From Siccirubricoccus deserti (GTDB taxonomy: Bacteria > Pseudomonadota > Alphaproteobacteria > Acetobacterales > Acetobacteraceae): DNA of 64,000 nt. The notes under the pieces are model-generated. The model was not told the origin of the DNA and ran no database searches. It was given only the letters and a program-made list of their open reading frames with translations. A program made the translations under genes and the position numbers. Below, piece by piece: positions 1 through 8,185 of the stretch. The stretch is from positions 1-64,000 of the forward strand of contig NZ_JACOMF010000016.1 in NCBI RefSeq assembly GCF_014283215.1. The letters run 5' to 3'. The first letter of the stretch is position 1, and every line of letters begins with the position of its first letter.

Positions 1-530
1 ATCCCGAGAGCCGGATCATGAAGGGCCGCGACGGTTTCGTGCAGGCCTACAACGCCCAGGCCGCGGTGGACGCGACCGCGCAGGTCATCGTGGCGCACCA
101 CCTGACCAACAGCGCTGCCGACCAGGACGCCTTGAGACCGCTGCTCAATGCGGTCACCGCCAACACCGAAGCCACGCCGGCCGAGGTCTCGGCCGACAGC
201 GGCTACTGCTCCGAAGCCAACCTCGCTGACCTCGCCGGGCGCGGCATCCGCGGCTACCTCGCCACCGGCCGCGCCAAGCACCCCGACGGCGGCGAGGAGC
301 AGCGCCGAGGCCCATTGGTCTCGGCCATGCGCCAGCGGCTCAGACGCGCTGGCCGGCGCAGCCGCTACCGATTACGCAAGCAGGTCGTCGAACCCGTCTT
401 TGGACAGATCAAGGCAGCACGAGGGTTCCGGCAGTTCCTGCTCCGCGGCATCAAGAAGGTGAAACACGAATGGGCGCTGGTCTGCACCGCCCATAACCTC
501 ACCAAGCTCGCCAGGGCAGCCGCTGCCTGA
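1..530 (+). mobile_element. IS1182-type transposase, C-terminal part (truncated by window edge)
   Basis: The reading frame is open from base 3 through the left edge to a TGA at 528-530, so the visible 175 residues are the C-terminal part of a longer protein. The motif PESRIMKGRDGFVQAYNAQ, followed by ADSGYCS and the late VVEPVFGQIKAARGFRQFLLRG segment, is typical of IS1182-family DDE transposases. The aspartate of ADSGY and the glutamate of VVEPVFGQIK fit the second and third acidic positions of the DDE triad. The element end should lie between 531 and about 605, just before the endonuclease V stop codon, but I cannot fix the terminal inverted repeat without the left end. Whether the element is intact cannot be judged from this window. 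Confidence 0.85.
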
Positions 531-610
531 TGCACGGCGGGCGCGCCGGCGAGGAATACCGCTCCGCCCCAGCGGCGGTCAGTCCGAAATGCGGTTACCG
601 GGACGCGCTC

Positions 611-1330
611 CTAGCCCGTCAATGGCGGCATGGCCATTGTGGCGGCGCGGCGTGCCGCATTCGCCGCCAGATGCGCCTGCCGCGTCGGCTCCGGCAGGCG
701 GTAGCCGGTTGCGGCCCGCTTCACCCATGCGACGGCGCCTGCCAGCGACACCCGATGGCCGACCGAGATATAGAGCGGATTGGCCCGCTGCCGGGTGCGC
801 AGCACGGTGCCGAGCACCCTGCCCTTCCAGGCCAGCGGCACCTCGGCCCCTGGCGCCTCGCCCAGCGGCGCCTCCGGCTGTCCGACCAGCCGCGATTTGG
901 CGACGCCGATGCTCGGGATGTCCAGCACAACGCCGAGATGCGCGGCGATGCCGAGCCCGCGCGGGTGCGCCAGCCCGTGGCCGTCCACCATCACCAGGTC
1001 GGGCTTCACCGCCAGCTGCTCCCACGCCGCCAGCAGCGCCGGCACCTCGCGGAAGCCGAGGAAGCCGGGGATGTAGGGCAGGCTGGCGCGCCGCACCGCC
1101 GAGGCGGTGGCAACCACCTCGAGTTCCGGGAAGCGCAGCACGACGATGCCGGCATAGACCCGGTTCTCCGGGTCGAAGCGGGTGTTGCTGACATCGACGC
1201 CGCCGAGCAGCCGCACCGGCCCATGCGCATCCTCCGCCACCACCCGGGCGGCGAGCGCCACCTGCGCCGCCCGGGCGGCGGCGAGATCAGGCGGGTTGAG
1301 CCAATGCTCGGGCATGGATGCGGCACGCAC
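611..1330 (-). CDS. nfi: Endonuclease V (deoxyinosine 3'-endonuclease)
   Basis: This DNA-repair nuclease cuts the second phosphodiester bond 3' of deoxyinosine and other deaminated bases. The 239-residue frame (GTG start) shows the family landmarks in order: LGGVDVSN (first metal-binding Asp), AGIVVLRFPELEVV, YIPGFLGFREVP (the conserved Glu of the second metal ligand), DLVMVDGHGLAHPRGLGIA (third metal Asp and the substrate loop) and IGVAKSRLVG. Length is normal for the family (about 220-240 aa). An ATG at 1315 is an alternative start that removes only five residues. The gene begins one base after the stop of the zinc-binding protein gene, so the two are probably co-transcribed, although no functional link is obvious. 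Confidence 0.93.
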   Translation of the reverse strand: MRAASMPEHWLNPPDLAAARAAQVALAARVVAEDAHGPVRLLGGVDVSNTRFDPENRVYAGIVVLRFPELEVVATASAVRRASLPYIPGFLGFREVPALLAAWEQLAVKPDLVMVDGHGLAHPRGLGIAAHLGVVLDIPSIGVAKSRLVGQPEAPLGEAPGAEVPLAWKGRVLGTVLRTRQRANPLYISVGHRVSLAGAVAWVKRAATGYRLPEPTRQAHLAANAARRAATMAMPPLTG

Positions 1331-2242
1331 TCATCCTCCAAGCATGGCCGTGACCATCAGTTCCACATTGTGCCGCATCATCGCCTCATAGCCAGGCGCC
1401 GGCCCATCCGGCGCGGAGAGGGTGTCGGCGTAGAGCCGGCCACCGACCCTCACCCCGGCATCCCGGGCGATCTGGCGCATCACCATCTGGCTGCCGGGGC
1501 CTTCGAGGAATACCGCGGTGATCGACTCCTGACGGATCTGCCGGATCAGCGCCGCGACCCGGCCGGCTGCGGGCTGGGCGCCCGCCCCCATGCCCTGCGG
1601 CGCCAGCACCCGCACCCCGTAGGCGGCGGCGAAATAGCCGAATGCGGCATGGCTGGTGACCAGCACCCGCCGGGCCGGCGGCACGCTGCCGAGGCGCTCC
1701 CGCACCCAGCCATCCAGCGCCGCCAGCCGCGCCGCATAGGCTTGGCCGGCCGCCTGGTAACGCGCGGCGCCGGGCGGGTCGGCGGCGATGAGCCCGGCCA
1801 GGATCGTCTCGGCATAGGCGGCGGCGAGGCGGACATCCTGCCAGGCATGCGGGTCCGGCGCGCCTGCGGCGTGGCCGCCCGCCGCCGCCTCGGTGCGGCG
1901 TGGCGTGATGCCCTTGGTCGCCGTCACCACTACGCCGCGGTAGCCGGTGCTGCGCAGCAACCGGTCGATCCAGGGATCGAAGCCCAACCCGTTGCGCAGC
2001 ACCAGGGCGGCGCCACGCAGGGCCTCGGCATCCGAGGGGCGGGGCTGGAAATGATGCGCATCCGTCTCCGGCCCGGCCAGCACCCGGACCTCCATCGCCT
2101 CCCCGGCCAACTCCCGCAGCATGTCGCCGAGGATGGAAAAGGAGGCGACGGCAAGCGGGCGGGGCTGGGCCCGCGCCCGACCTGCGGTCAGGGGCAGCGC
2201 CGCCAGCGCCAGCAGGCCGCGGCGGGGAAGAATGGAGGTCAT
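1331..2242 (-). CDS. znuA: Zinc (or manganese) ABC transporter periplasmic binding protein
   Basis: A 303-residue cluster A-I metal-binding protein that would deliver Zn2+ (or Mn2+) to an ABC importer. A twin-arginine-like signal peptide (PRRGLLALAALPL, ending near residue 26) precedes the mature domain. Likely ligands are His63/64 in TDAHHFQP, His132 in DPHAWQD, His198 in VTSHAAFGYF and Asp273 in YADTL, the usual three-His plus acidic set. The His-rich loop of classical ZnuA is very short here (only GGHAAGAPDPH). The sequence alone would leave zinc versus manganese open, but the Zur-box-like operator at 2250-2262 favours zinc. No znuB or znuC lies in the window, so permease and ATPase must be encoded elsewhere. 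Confidence 0.82.
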   Translation of the reverse strand: MTSILPRRGLLALAALPLTAGRARAQPRPLAVASFSILGDMLRELAGEAMEVRVLAGPETDAHHFQPRPSDAEALRGAALVLRNGLGFDPWIDRLLRSTGYRGVVVTATKGITPRRTEAAAGGHAAGAPDPHAWQDVRLAAAYAETILAGLIAADPPGAARYQAAGQAYAARLAALDGWVRERLGSVPPARRVLVTSHAAFGYFAAAYGVRVLAPQGMGAGAQPAAGRVAALIRQIRQESITAVFLEGPGSQMVMRQIARDAGVRVGGRLYADTLSAPDGPAPGYEAMMRHNVELMVTAMLGG

Positions 2243-2249
2243 GCGGTTT

Positions 2250-2262
2250 GTTATATTATAAC
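2250..2262 (-). promoter_or_regulatory. Zur-box-like operator with embedded -10 hexamer
   Basis: Read on the minus strand the 13 bases are GTTATAATATAAC, two 6-base arms in inverted repeat around one base. This matches the core of the enterobacterial Zur operator. It is an island of A+T in very GC-rich DNA and lies seven bases upstream of the znuA start codon. The same bases contain a consensus TATAAT (2260 down to 2255), so bound repressor would cover the promoter. The resulting mRNA would have a leader of only about six bases. No good -35 hexamer is visible 16-18 bases upstream. Confidence 0.8.
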
Positions 2263-2319
2263 GCCACCAAAGGCCAGATGGCTTGGAGGGTCCCTCAAAA
2301 TAGGGCGCTTCCTGATGTC

Positions 2320-2421
2320 CTCCGCGGCTTTGCCGCAGAAGCTTTCACCGAAGCGCTGATCGGGACGGATCACCGCCCTCCCCTCTCCCCGCAAAACTGT
2401 GAAGCGGTTTTGCCGGGAGGT
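2320..2421. repeat. Dispersed intergenic repeat, copy 1
   Basis: About 100 bases between znuA and the next gene are recognisably the same sequence as 36756-36855. Shared blocks in order are TCCGC-GCT-TGCCGC-GAA, AAGCGC, a run of C, CCCGCAAAAC and GAAGCGGTTT. In this copy CGCAAAAC and GTTTTGCCGGG can form a hairpin around tgtgaagcg (about 2390-2416). Both copies lie immediately downstream of the stop codon of a leftward gene, so the element may work as a 3'-end structure. It also creates spurious open frames on the minus strand. Confidence 0.65.
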
Positions 2422-2422
2422 C

Positions 2423-3178
2423 TCAGCCGCGGCGCAGCCAGCGCCGCAGCTTGGCGAAGATGCCCTCCCCCTTTGCGGCGATGCGGTGATGCGCCGCATG
2501 CGGGCGCCGGGCGGGCGGCGGCAGCGCCGTTGCCACCGTGTGCCGGCCCGAATCCCGGGCGGCGATCAGCCGCTGCTCCAGCGCCACCACCTGGGCCACC
2601 GCCTCGGCCGGCTCGCTGGCGCTCAGGGTTTCGGCAGTCAGCTCGGCATCGCCCCAGGCCTCAGCCCTGCGCAGCGCGTCGATCACCCGGACGGTCTGTT
2701 CCGCATCCAGCGGCGGTCCGCCACGCCACGATGCCACCGCCTCCAGCCGCCAGTGCCGGGCGAGGTCTTCCTTGCCCAGATCATCCGCCACCCAGGCGGC
2801 GTGCAATGTCGCCTCGGCAGCGGCATGCAGCGCCCCGGTCTCCTCCAGCACATGCGCCCAGGCGAGGAAGCGGCGGGCCAGCGGCGGATAGCTGCTGTCC
2901 GCCAGCAGGGCGCGGAATGGGGCCGCCGCCACCGCCTGCGCCGCGGCCGGATGGGCCCGGGTGATATTCGGCGCGGCATAGCCGCAGCTCGGGCATTGCT
3001 GCAGCCAGCGGGCCATGGTGGAGCGGACCGGCTCGCCGGGCCGCAGATCGAGGTCCGGTGCCTGCTCCGGCGGGCTCGGCCGGAACGGCGGCTGCCGGCT
3101 GCCGGTGCCGCAGACGGCGCAGCGCGGCAGGGCATCGGTCGCGGGCGGTCGCGAACTGGCTGGAGACGGAACGGACAT
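2423..3178 (-). CDS. Uncharacterised protein with N-terminal zinc-ribbon cysteines
   Basis: I do not recognise a named family with confidence. Starting at the ATG at 3178 gives 251 residues; an open frame runs further upstream, but that extension looks non-coding. Two CxxC knuckles (CAVCG near residue 20 and CPSCG near residue 62) probably bind one zinc. The rest is an alanine-rich helical domain of about 150 residues resembling the all-helical part of DUF2225-type proteins, ending in a basic tail (LRRWLRRG). The gene stands alone: dispersed repeat copy 1 follows its stop and the rightward pip gene begins 211 bases from its start. No function can be assigned; a cytoplasmic zinc-binding role is inference. 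Confidence 0.7.
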   Translation of the reverse strand: MSVPSPASSRPPATDALPRCAVCGTGSRQPPFRPSPPEQAPDLDLRPGEPVRSTMARWLQQCPSCGYAAPNITRAHPAAAQAVAAAPFRALLADSSYPPLARRFLAWAHVLEETGALHAAAEATLHAAWVADDLGKEDLARHWRLEAVASWRGGPPLDAEQTVRVIDALRRAEAWGDAELTAETLSASEPAEAVAQVVALEQRLIAARDSGRHTVATALPPPARRPHAAHHRIAAKGEGIFAKLRRWLRRG

Positions 3179-3389
3179 CGCCGCAAAGTTAGGCATCCTC
3201 GAGCCAAAGGCGAAGGGGGCAAGGCCGCTGCCGGGCAGGCCGTCACGCGATTTCGTCGCTTTCCGCCGCTTTTCATCACCTTTGCCCATGGCTGTGTCCG
3301 ACGTGCCGCCGGTCGTTCCACGAAGCGTCCGTCAGGAAGTCGCAACGCGCCTGTTGCCGGAAGCGCTTCGCCTGGGGATAGTGCGACCC

Positions 3390-4340
3390 ATGCCGCGCGG
3401 CGACCTCTTCCCCGATATCGCACCCTATGAAACGGGTTTGCTGCCCTTGTCGGGCGGCCACGTCATGTATTGGGAGCAGGTCGGCAATCCACGCGGCCAG
3501 GCGGCGCTGTTCCTGCACGGGGGCCCGGGCGCGGGTGCCGGCGCGGTGCATCGCCGCTTCTTCGACCCCAGCCACTGGCGGGTGGTGATCTTCGACCAGC
3601 GCGGCGCCGGACGGTCCCGCCCGCTCGGCGAGCTGCGGGAGAACTCCACCCCGCATCTGGTGGAGGACATCGAGGCGCTGCGCCGCTTCCTCGGCATCGA
3701 GCGCTGGCTGCTGTTCGGCGGCAGCTGGGGCAGCACCCTGGCGCTGGCCTATGCGCAGGCGCATCCGGAGCGGGTGCTGGGCTGCGTGCTGCGCGGCGTC
3801 TTCCTCGGCCGCCAGAGCGAGGTGGACTGGTTCCTGACCGGGCTGAAGCGGGTCTTCCCCGATGCCTGGGCGGCCTTCGCCGAGCACCTGCCGCCGGAGG
3901 AGCGGCACGACCTGCTGGCTGGCTACCTGAAGCGCCTGTGCCATCCCGATCCGCTGGTGCACCTGCCGGCGGCGCGGGCCTGGAGCCAGTACGAGGGCAG
4001 CTGCTCCACCCTGCTGCCGAGCCCGGAGACGGTTGCAAGCTTCGCGCAGGACCGCACCGCGCTCGGCCTGGCGCGGATCGAGGCGCATTACTTCGACAAC
4101 CGGCTGTTCCTGCCGCCGGGCGGGCTGCTCGCCCACATGGACCGCATCGCCCATATCCCGGCGGAGGTCGTGCAGGGCCGCTACGACATGGTCTGCCCAC
4201 CGGAGACCGCCTTCGAACTGGTGGCGGCCTGGCCCATGGCGCGGCTGACCATCATCCCCGACGCCGGGCATTCCGCGCTGGAGCCCGGCGTGCGGACTGC
4301 GCTGGTGAGCGCGGTGGAGCGGTTCCGGCGGCGGAGCTAG
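3390..4340 (+). CDS. pip: Proline iminopeptidase (alpha/beta hydrolase, S33)
   Basis: This cytoplasmic serine peptidase removes N-terminal proline from peptides. The 316-residue protein begins MPRGDLFPDIAPY and shows the oxyanion-loop motif LHGGPGAG, the DQRGAGRS segment and the nucleophile elbow GGSWGST typical of the S33 iminopeptidases. The catalytic acid lies in the RYDMVCP region and the catalytic histidine in DAGHSALEP near the C-terminus. Length equals the family norm (about 315 aa). The open frame continues upstream to 3015, but that part is antisense to the neighbouring gene; homology begins at the ATG used here. A GTG nine bases upstream is the only close alternative. Confidence 0.92.
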   Translation: MPRGDLFPDIAPYETGLLPLSGGHVMYWEQVGNPRGQAALFLHGGPGAGAGAVHRRFFDPSHWRVVIFDQRGAGRSRPLGELRENSTPHLVEDIEALRRFLGIERWLLFGGSWGSTLALAYAQAHPERVLGCVLRGVFLGRQSEVDWFLTGLKRVFPDAWAAFAEHLPPEERHDLLAGYLKRLCHPDPLVHLPAARAWSQYEGSCSTLLPSPETVASFAQDRTALGLARIEAHYFDNRLFLPPGGLLAHMDRIAHIPAEVVQGRYDMVCPPETAFELVAAWPMARLTIIPDAGHSALEPGVRTALVSAVERFRRRS

Positions 4341-4394
4341 GGCGGAGCGCCGCAGGGCGGTCTCGCCTGGAGGCGCTCATCCACTCTGCCAACA

Positions 4395-4440
4395 ACAGGC
4401 TACAACGGATTGGCGTTCAGACATGAACGCAATCCCCTGT
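4395..4440. terminator. Bidirectional hairpin between convergent genes
   Basis: GGATTGGCGTTCA (4407-4419) and TGAACGCAATCC (4424-4435) form a 12-pair stem with one bulged G and a four-base loop. ACAGG and CCTGT extend the base outside. It sits between the convergent pip and ferritin-like genes and has no T-run, so a shared stem-loop 3' end is more likely than classical intrinsic termination. Confidence 0.65.
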
Positions 4441-4454
4441 AATCTCACCGTCGA

Positions 4455-4964
4455 TCAGCGCCCCGAGGTCTTCCCCTGGGTCTCCAGCCGCATGTAGGTC
4501 CGGATCGTCTCGGGCAGGTTCTGCTCGATCCACTGCGCCATGCGGATCTCCTCATCCAGGCTCTGCTTCAGCAGCTTCGGCCCGGCTTGGTCGCCGGCCG
4601 CTTCCGCCATGACCAGAAGGGCGTTGTAGGAGGCGATCTCGTAATGCTCGAAGGCGAAATTGGCGAAGCTGTTCTTCAGCACCTCATCCTGCATCGGCGC
4701 ATGGGCAAGCGCGGCCACATTGCCCATGAAACCGGTCATCATGTCCTTGAAGGTGGATTCGCTGGTGCCGTGGCCCCGCAGGATCTCCTCCAACCGGGCA
4801 GATTGGTTGCGGGATTCCTCGATGTGCTGGCGCATCCGCTCGGCCATCTGCGGATAATTCTCCAGCCGTTCCACCTGACGCTCGAGCAGCTGGATGGCCT
4901 GGACCTCCAGCGCATGCGCGTTGCGCAGGCCGGTGGTGTAGATGTCGGCAATTGAGCTGGCCAT
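4455..4964 (-). CDS. Ferritin-like DUF892 (YciE/YciF-type) stress protein
   Basis: A 169-residue four-helix protein of the DUF892 family, related to E. coli YciE and YciF, which are associated with stress and desiccation responses. It begins MASSIADIYTTGLRNAHALE. Conserved acidic and histidine residues of the putative di-metal site occur in HALEVQAIQLLERQ, HIEESRNQSARLEEIL, FEHYEIASYNALL and SLDEEIRMAQWIE, one per helix as expected for a ferritin fold. The open frame reaches 5003, but the added 13 residues ([13 protein letters not shown]) are unlike the family, so the ATG at 4964 is preferred. It is divergent from lepA, with about 220 bases between them. The enzymatic role of the family is unknown. 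Confidence 0.88.
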   Translation of the reverse strand: MASSIADIYTTGLRNAHALEVQAIQLLERQVERLENYPQMAERMRQHIEESRNQSARLEEILRGHGTSESTFKDMMTGFMGNVAALAHAPMQDEVLKNSFANFAFEHYEIASYNALLVMAEAAGDQAGPKLLKQSLDEEIRMAQWIEQNLPETIRTYMRLETQGKTSGR

Positions 4965-5114
4965 GGATGGCGTCTCCGGGGGGGGTGAGAGCAAGGCCAA
5001 CACCGCGGGCAGGGCGTGGTTCCTTGCGCAGGCGGTATCGGTCGGGTCGCCGGTTCTTGGCCCCCCATCACCCCGGCCGGACCGCCACCTGGGGTGTCCG
5101 GCGCATGCAAGGCT

Positions 5115-5142
5115 TTGACTTGGCCGCCGTCTGGCTTATCTC
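5115..5142 (+). promoter_or_regulatory. Candidate sigma-70 promoter of lepA
   Basis: TTGACT (5115-5120) and TATCTC (5137-5142) are separated by 16 bases and end 45 bases before the lepA start codon. The -35 matches five of six consensus bases. Inferred from sequence only. Confidence 0.5.
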
Positions 5143-5186
5143 CCGCAGCAACAGGCCGGACCCCTGCCCCGTGCCGCCGGAATCCC

Positions 5187-6992
5187 ATGCCCGACACCCC
5201 GTTGAACCGCATCCGCAACTTCTCGATCATCGCCCATATCGACCATGGGAAATCCACCCTGGCCGACCGGCTGATCCAGGCCACCGGCACGGTCGCGCTC
5301 CGGGACATGAAGGAGCAACTCCTCGACAACATGGAGCTGGAGCGGGAGCGCGGCATCACCATCAAGGCGCAGACCGTCCGACTGTCCTACAAGGCGCAGG
5401 ACGGCGAGACCTACGTCCTGAACCTGATGGACACGCCCGGCCACGTCGATTTCGCCTATGAGGTCAGCCGAAGCCTCGCCGCCTGCGAGGGCAGCCTGCT
5501 GGTGGTCGATGCCTCCCAGGGGGTCGAGGCGCAGACGCTGGCGAATGTCTACCAGGCGATCGACGCGAACCACGAGATCGTGCCGGTCCTCAACAAGATC
5601 GACCTGCCGGCCGCCGAGCCGGACCGGGTGAAGCAGCAGATCGAGGACGTCATCGGCCTCGACGCCTCCGACGCCGTGATGATCAGCGCCAAGACCGGGC
5701 TGAACATCGAGGGCGTGCTGGAGGCGATCGTGACACGCCTGCCGCCCCCGAAGGGCGAGCCGGATGCGCCGCTGAAGGCGCTGCTGGTTGACAGCTGGTA
5801 CGATGCCTACCTCGGCGTCGTCGTGCTGGTGCGCGTCAAGGACGGGCATCTGCGCAAGGGCCAGAAGATCCGCATGATGTCGAACGGCTCGGTCCACACG
5901 ATTGAGCAGGTCGGCGTCTTCACCCCGAAGATGGTGCAGGCCGACAGCCTCGGGCCGGGCGAGATGGGCTACGTCACCGCCGCCATCAAGACGGTGGCCG
6001 ACACCAACGTCGGCGATACCATCACCGAGGACCGCAACCCGGCCGCCGAGGCGCTGCCGGGCTTCAAGCCCTCCATCCCGGTGGTCTGGTGCGGCCTCTA
6101 CCCGGTCGATGCCGATGATTTCGAGAAGCTGCGGGAATCGGTCGCCAAGCTGCGGCTGAACGACAGCAGCTTCCACTACGAGGCGGAGAACAGCGCCGCC
6201 CTCGGCCTCGGCTACCGCTGCGGCTTCCTCGGTCTGCTGCATCTGGAGATCGTCCAGGAACGGCTCTCACGCGAGTTCGACCTCGACCTGATCGCGACCG
6301 CGCCTTCGGTCGTGTACAAGATCCGCAAGACCAACGGCGAGCTGTTCGAGCTGCACAACCCGGCCGACATGCCCGACCCGAGCGTCATCGACGAGATCGA
6401 GGAGCCCTGGATCAAGGCGACGATCATGGTGCCGGACGACTACCTCGGCCCGGTGCTGACCCTCTGCAATGAGCGCCGTGGCCAGCAGGTGGAGCTGACC
6501 TATGTCGGCACCCGCGCCATGGCGGTCTACCGGCTGCCGCTGAACGAGGTGGTGTTCGATTTCTACGACCGGCTGAAGAGCATCTCCCGCGGCTATGCCA
6601 GCTTCGACTACACGGTGGATGGCTACCAGGCGGGCGAGCTGGTGAAGATCTCCATCCTGGTGAATGCCGAGCCGGTGGATGCGCTGTCCTTCATGGCGCA
6701 CCGCAGCCAGGCCGACCGCCGCGGCCGGCAGATCTGCGAGAAGCTGAAGGAGCTGATTCCGCGCCAGCTCTTCAAGATCCCGATCCAGGCGGCGATCGGC
6801 GGCCGGGTGATCGCGCGCGAGACGATCAGCGCCATGTCGAAGGACGTGACCGCCAAATGCTACGGCGGCGACATCAGCCGCAAGCGCAAGCTGCTCGACA
6901 AGCAGAAGGAGGGCAAGAAGCGCATGCGGCAGTTCGGCAAGGTCGAGATCCCGCAGAGCGCCTTCATCGCCGCCCTCAAAATGGATGCGTGA
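5187..6992 (+). CDS. lepA: Elongation factor 4 (LepA), ribosomal back-translocase GTPase
   Basis: EF4 is a membrane- and ribosome-associated translational GTPase that acts on stalled or mis-translocated ribosomes. The 601-residue protein has the G-domain motifs AHIDHGKST (G1), RGITIKAQ (G2), DTPGHVDF (G3) and NKIDLP (G4) within the first 150 residues. These are followed by the beta-barrel, the two alpha-beta domains and the LepA-specific C-terminal domain ([19 protein letters not shown]). Length matches the family (about 600 aa). The start [20 protein letters not shown] is the standard LepA N-terminus; the longer open frame upstream is not conserved. Confidence 0.98.
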   Translation: MPDTPLNRIRNFSIIAHIDHGKSTLADRLIQATGTVALRDMKEQLLDNMELERERGITIKAQTVRLSYKAQDGETYVLNLMDTPGHVDFAYEVSRSLAACEGSLLVVDASQGVEAQTLANVYQAIDANHEIVPVLNKIDLPAAEPDRVKQQIEDVIGLDASDAVMISAKTGLNIEGVLEAIVTRLPPPKGEPDAPLKALLVDSWYDAYLGVVVLVRVKDGHLRKGQKIRMMSNGSVHTIEQVGVFTPKMVQADSLGPGEMGYVTAAIKTVADTNVGDTITEDRNPAAEALPGFKPSIPVVWCGLYPVDADDFEKLRESVAKLRLNDSSFHYEAENSAALGLGYRCGFLGLLHLEIVQERLSREFDLDLIATAPSVVYKIRKTNGELFELHNPADMPDPSVIDEIEEPWIKATIMVPDDYLGPVLTLCNERRGQQVELTYVGTRAMAVYRLPLNEVVFDFYDRLKSISRGYASFDYTVDGYQAGELVKISILVNAEPVDALSFMAHRSQADRRGRQICEKLKELIPRQLFKIPIQAAIGGRVIARETISAMSKDVTAKCYGGDISRKRKLLDKQKEGKKRMRQFGKVEIPQSAFIAALKMDA

Positions 6993-7021
6993 ACCGCGGC
7001 AGCTGCAACCCCGGGGCATCA

Positions 7022-7057
7022 ATGCCGCTTGATACGGCATGGTCCCTGCCTCAATAG
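7022..7057 (+). promoter_or_regulatory. Promoter with overlapping operator-like palindrome ahead of a Bug receptor gene
   Basis: TTGATA (7029-7034) and CAATAG (7052-7057) with a 17-base spacer form a plausible sigma-70 promoter. The perfect inverted repeat ATGCCG-cttgata-CGGCAT (7022-7040) spans the -35 element, a typical place for a repressor operator. The receptor gene starts 27 bases after the -10. Confidence 0.5.
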
Positions 7058-7083
7058 GGCGCGACCTGCCCCGAGAGGAATTC

Positions 7084-8064
7084 ATGCCCCGTTTAGCCCG
7101 CCGTGCGCTGCTCGCCCTGGCCGGCCTCGGCCTTGCCGCAGCGCCAGCCGCCGCCCAGCCGTTCCCGAACCGCACCGTCACCATCGTCGTCCCCTTCGCC
7201 GCCGGCGGCCCGACCGACACGGTCGCCCGGCTGGTCGCCGAGGCAATGGGCCGCGAGCTCGGCCAGACCGTGGTGGTGGAGAATGCCGGCGGCGCCGGCG
7301 GCACCATCGGTGCCCAGCGCGTGGCCCAGGCGCGGCCGGACGGCCATACCCTCCTGCTGCATCACATCGGCATGGCGACCACGCCGAGCCTCTACCGCCG
7401 GCTCGCCTATGATCCGATCGGCGGCTTCGAGCCGGTCGGCCTGATCACCGAAGTGCCGATGACCCTGGTGGCGAAGAAGGATTTCCCGGCCAATACCCTG
7501 GCCGAGGCCATCGCCGTCATCCGCCAGCGCCGCGACGCGCTGAACTACGCCAATGCCGGCATCGGCGCCGCCAGCCACCTCTGCGGCCTGCTGCTGATGA
7601 AGGCGGTGGACACCGCGATGACCACCGTGCCCTTCCGCGGCACCGGCCCGGCGATGCAGGAACTGCTCTCCGGCCGCATCGACCTGATGTGCGACCAGAC
7701 CACCAACACCACCGAGCAGATCAACAGCGGCGCCATCAAGGCCTTCGCGGTGACGACGCGGGAGCGCGTGGCCTCCCTGCCCAACCTGCCGACCTCGGCC
7801 GAGGCCGGGCTGCCTGCCTTCGAGGTCTCGGTGTGGCACGGCCTCTACGCGCCGAAGGGCACGCCGGCGGAGATCACCCGGCGGCTGTCCCAGGCGCTGC
7901 AGGTGGCGCTGCGCGATCCCCGGCTGGTGGCGCGTTTCGCCGAGCTCGGCACCACGCCCGTGGCGCAGGACCGGGCGACGCCGGAGGCGCATCGGGCGTT
8001 CTGGATGGCCGATATCGCCAAGTGGCAGCCGATCATCCAGGCGGCTGGCCAGTACGCCGACTGA
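7084..8064 (+). CDS. Bug-type periplasmic solute-binding protein 1 (TTT family)
   Basis: A 326-residue extracytoplasmic receptor of the Bug/TctC superfamily, which binds small carboxylates for tripartite tricarboxylate transporters. A Sec- or Tat-like signal (RRALLALAGLGLAAAP, cut after AAAQ) is followed by the hallmark start of the mature fold, RTVTIVVPFAAGGPTDTVAR, whose GG-x-x-D loop contacts the ligand carboxylate. Later landmarks are ENAGGAGGTIGAQ, YANAGIGAASHL, VPFRGTGPA and PTSAEAGLPAFE. The start at 7084 has a GAGAGGAA ribosome site six bases upstream; the frame is open from 7039. No TctA or TctB gene lies nearby and the ligand cannot be predicted. Confidence 0.92.
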   Translation: MPRLARRALLALAGLGLAAAPAAAQPFPNRTVTIVVPFAAGGPTDTVARLVAEAMGRELGQTVVVENAGGAGGTIGAQRVAQARPDGHTLLLHHIGMATTPSLYRRLAYDPIGGFEPVGLITEVPMTLVAKKDFPANTLAEAIAVIRQRRDALNYANAGIGAASHLCGLLLMKAVDTAMTTVPFRGTGPAMQELLSGRIDLMCDQTTNTTEQINSGAIKAFAVTTRERVASLPNLPTSAEAGLPAFEVSVWHGLYAPKGTPAEITRRLSQALQVALRDPRLVARFAELGTTPVAQDRATPEAHRAFWMADIAKWQPIIQAAGQYAD

Positions 8065-8099
8065 TCCGGCCAGGCCAGCCCGTCCCGTTCATGTCCGCC

Positions 8100-8132
8100 G
8101 CCCCCGAGGTGCTTCCGCCTCGGGGGCTTTTC
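8100..8132 (+). terminator. Rho-independent terminator after Bug receptor 1
   Basis: GCCCCCGAGG (8100-8109) and CCTCGGGGGC (8118-8127) form a perfect 10-bp stem with an eight-base loop, followed by TTTTC. It lies between two convergent receptor genes and serves the rightward one best. Confidence 0.85.
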
Positions 8133-8185
8133 GTCCGGCCTACAGCCCGTGGCCGGGCGCCTTCGCCGGCGGAGCCGGTCTGGCG

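Noticed and set aside
530-2359. 609-residue plus-strand open frame
   Set aside because: Lies across the complement of nfi and znuA, is rich in Arg, Pro and Gly, and has no ribosome site.
2251-2499. 82-residue minus-strand frame between znuA and the uncharacterised gene
   Set aside because: Made almost entirely of the dispersed repeat and of the complementary operator; the second repeat copy gives a similar but unrelated frame, so it is a by-product of the repeat.
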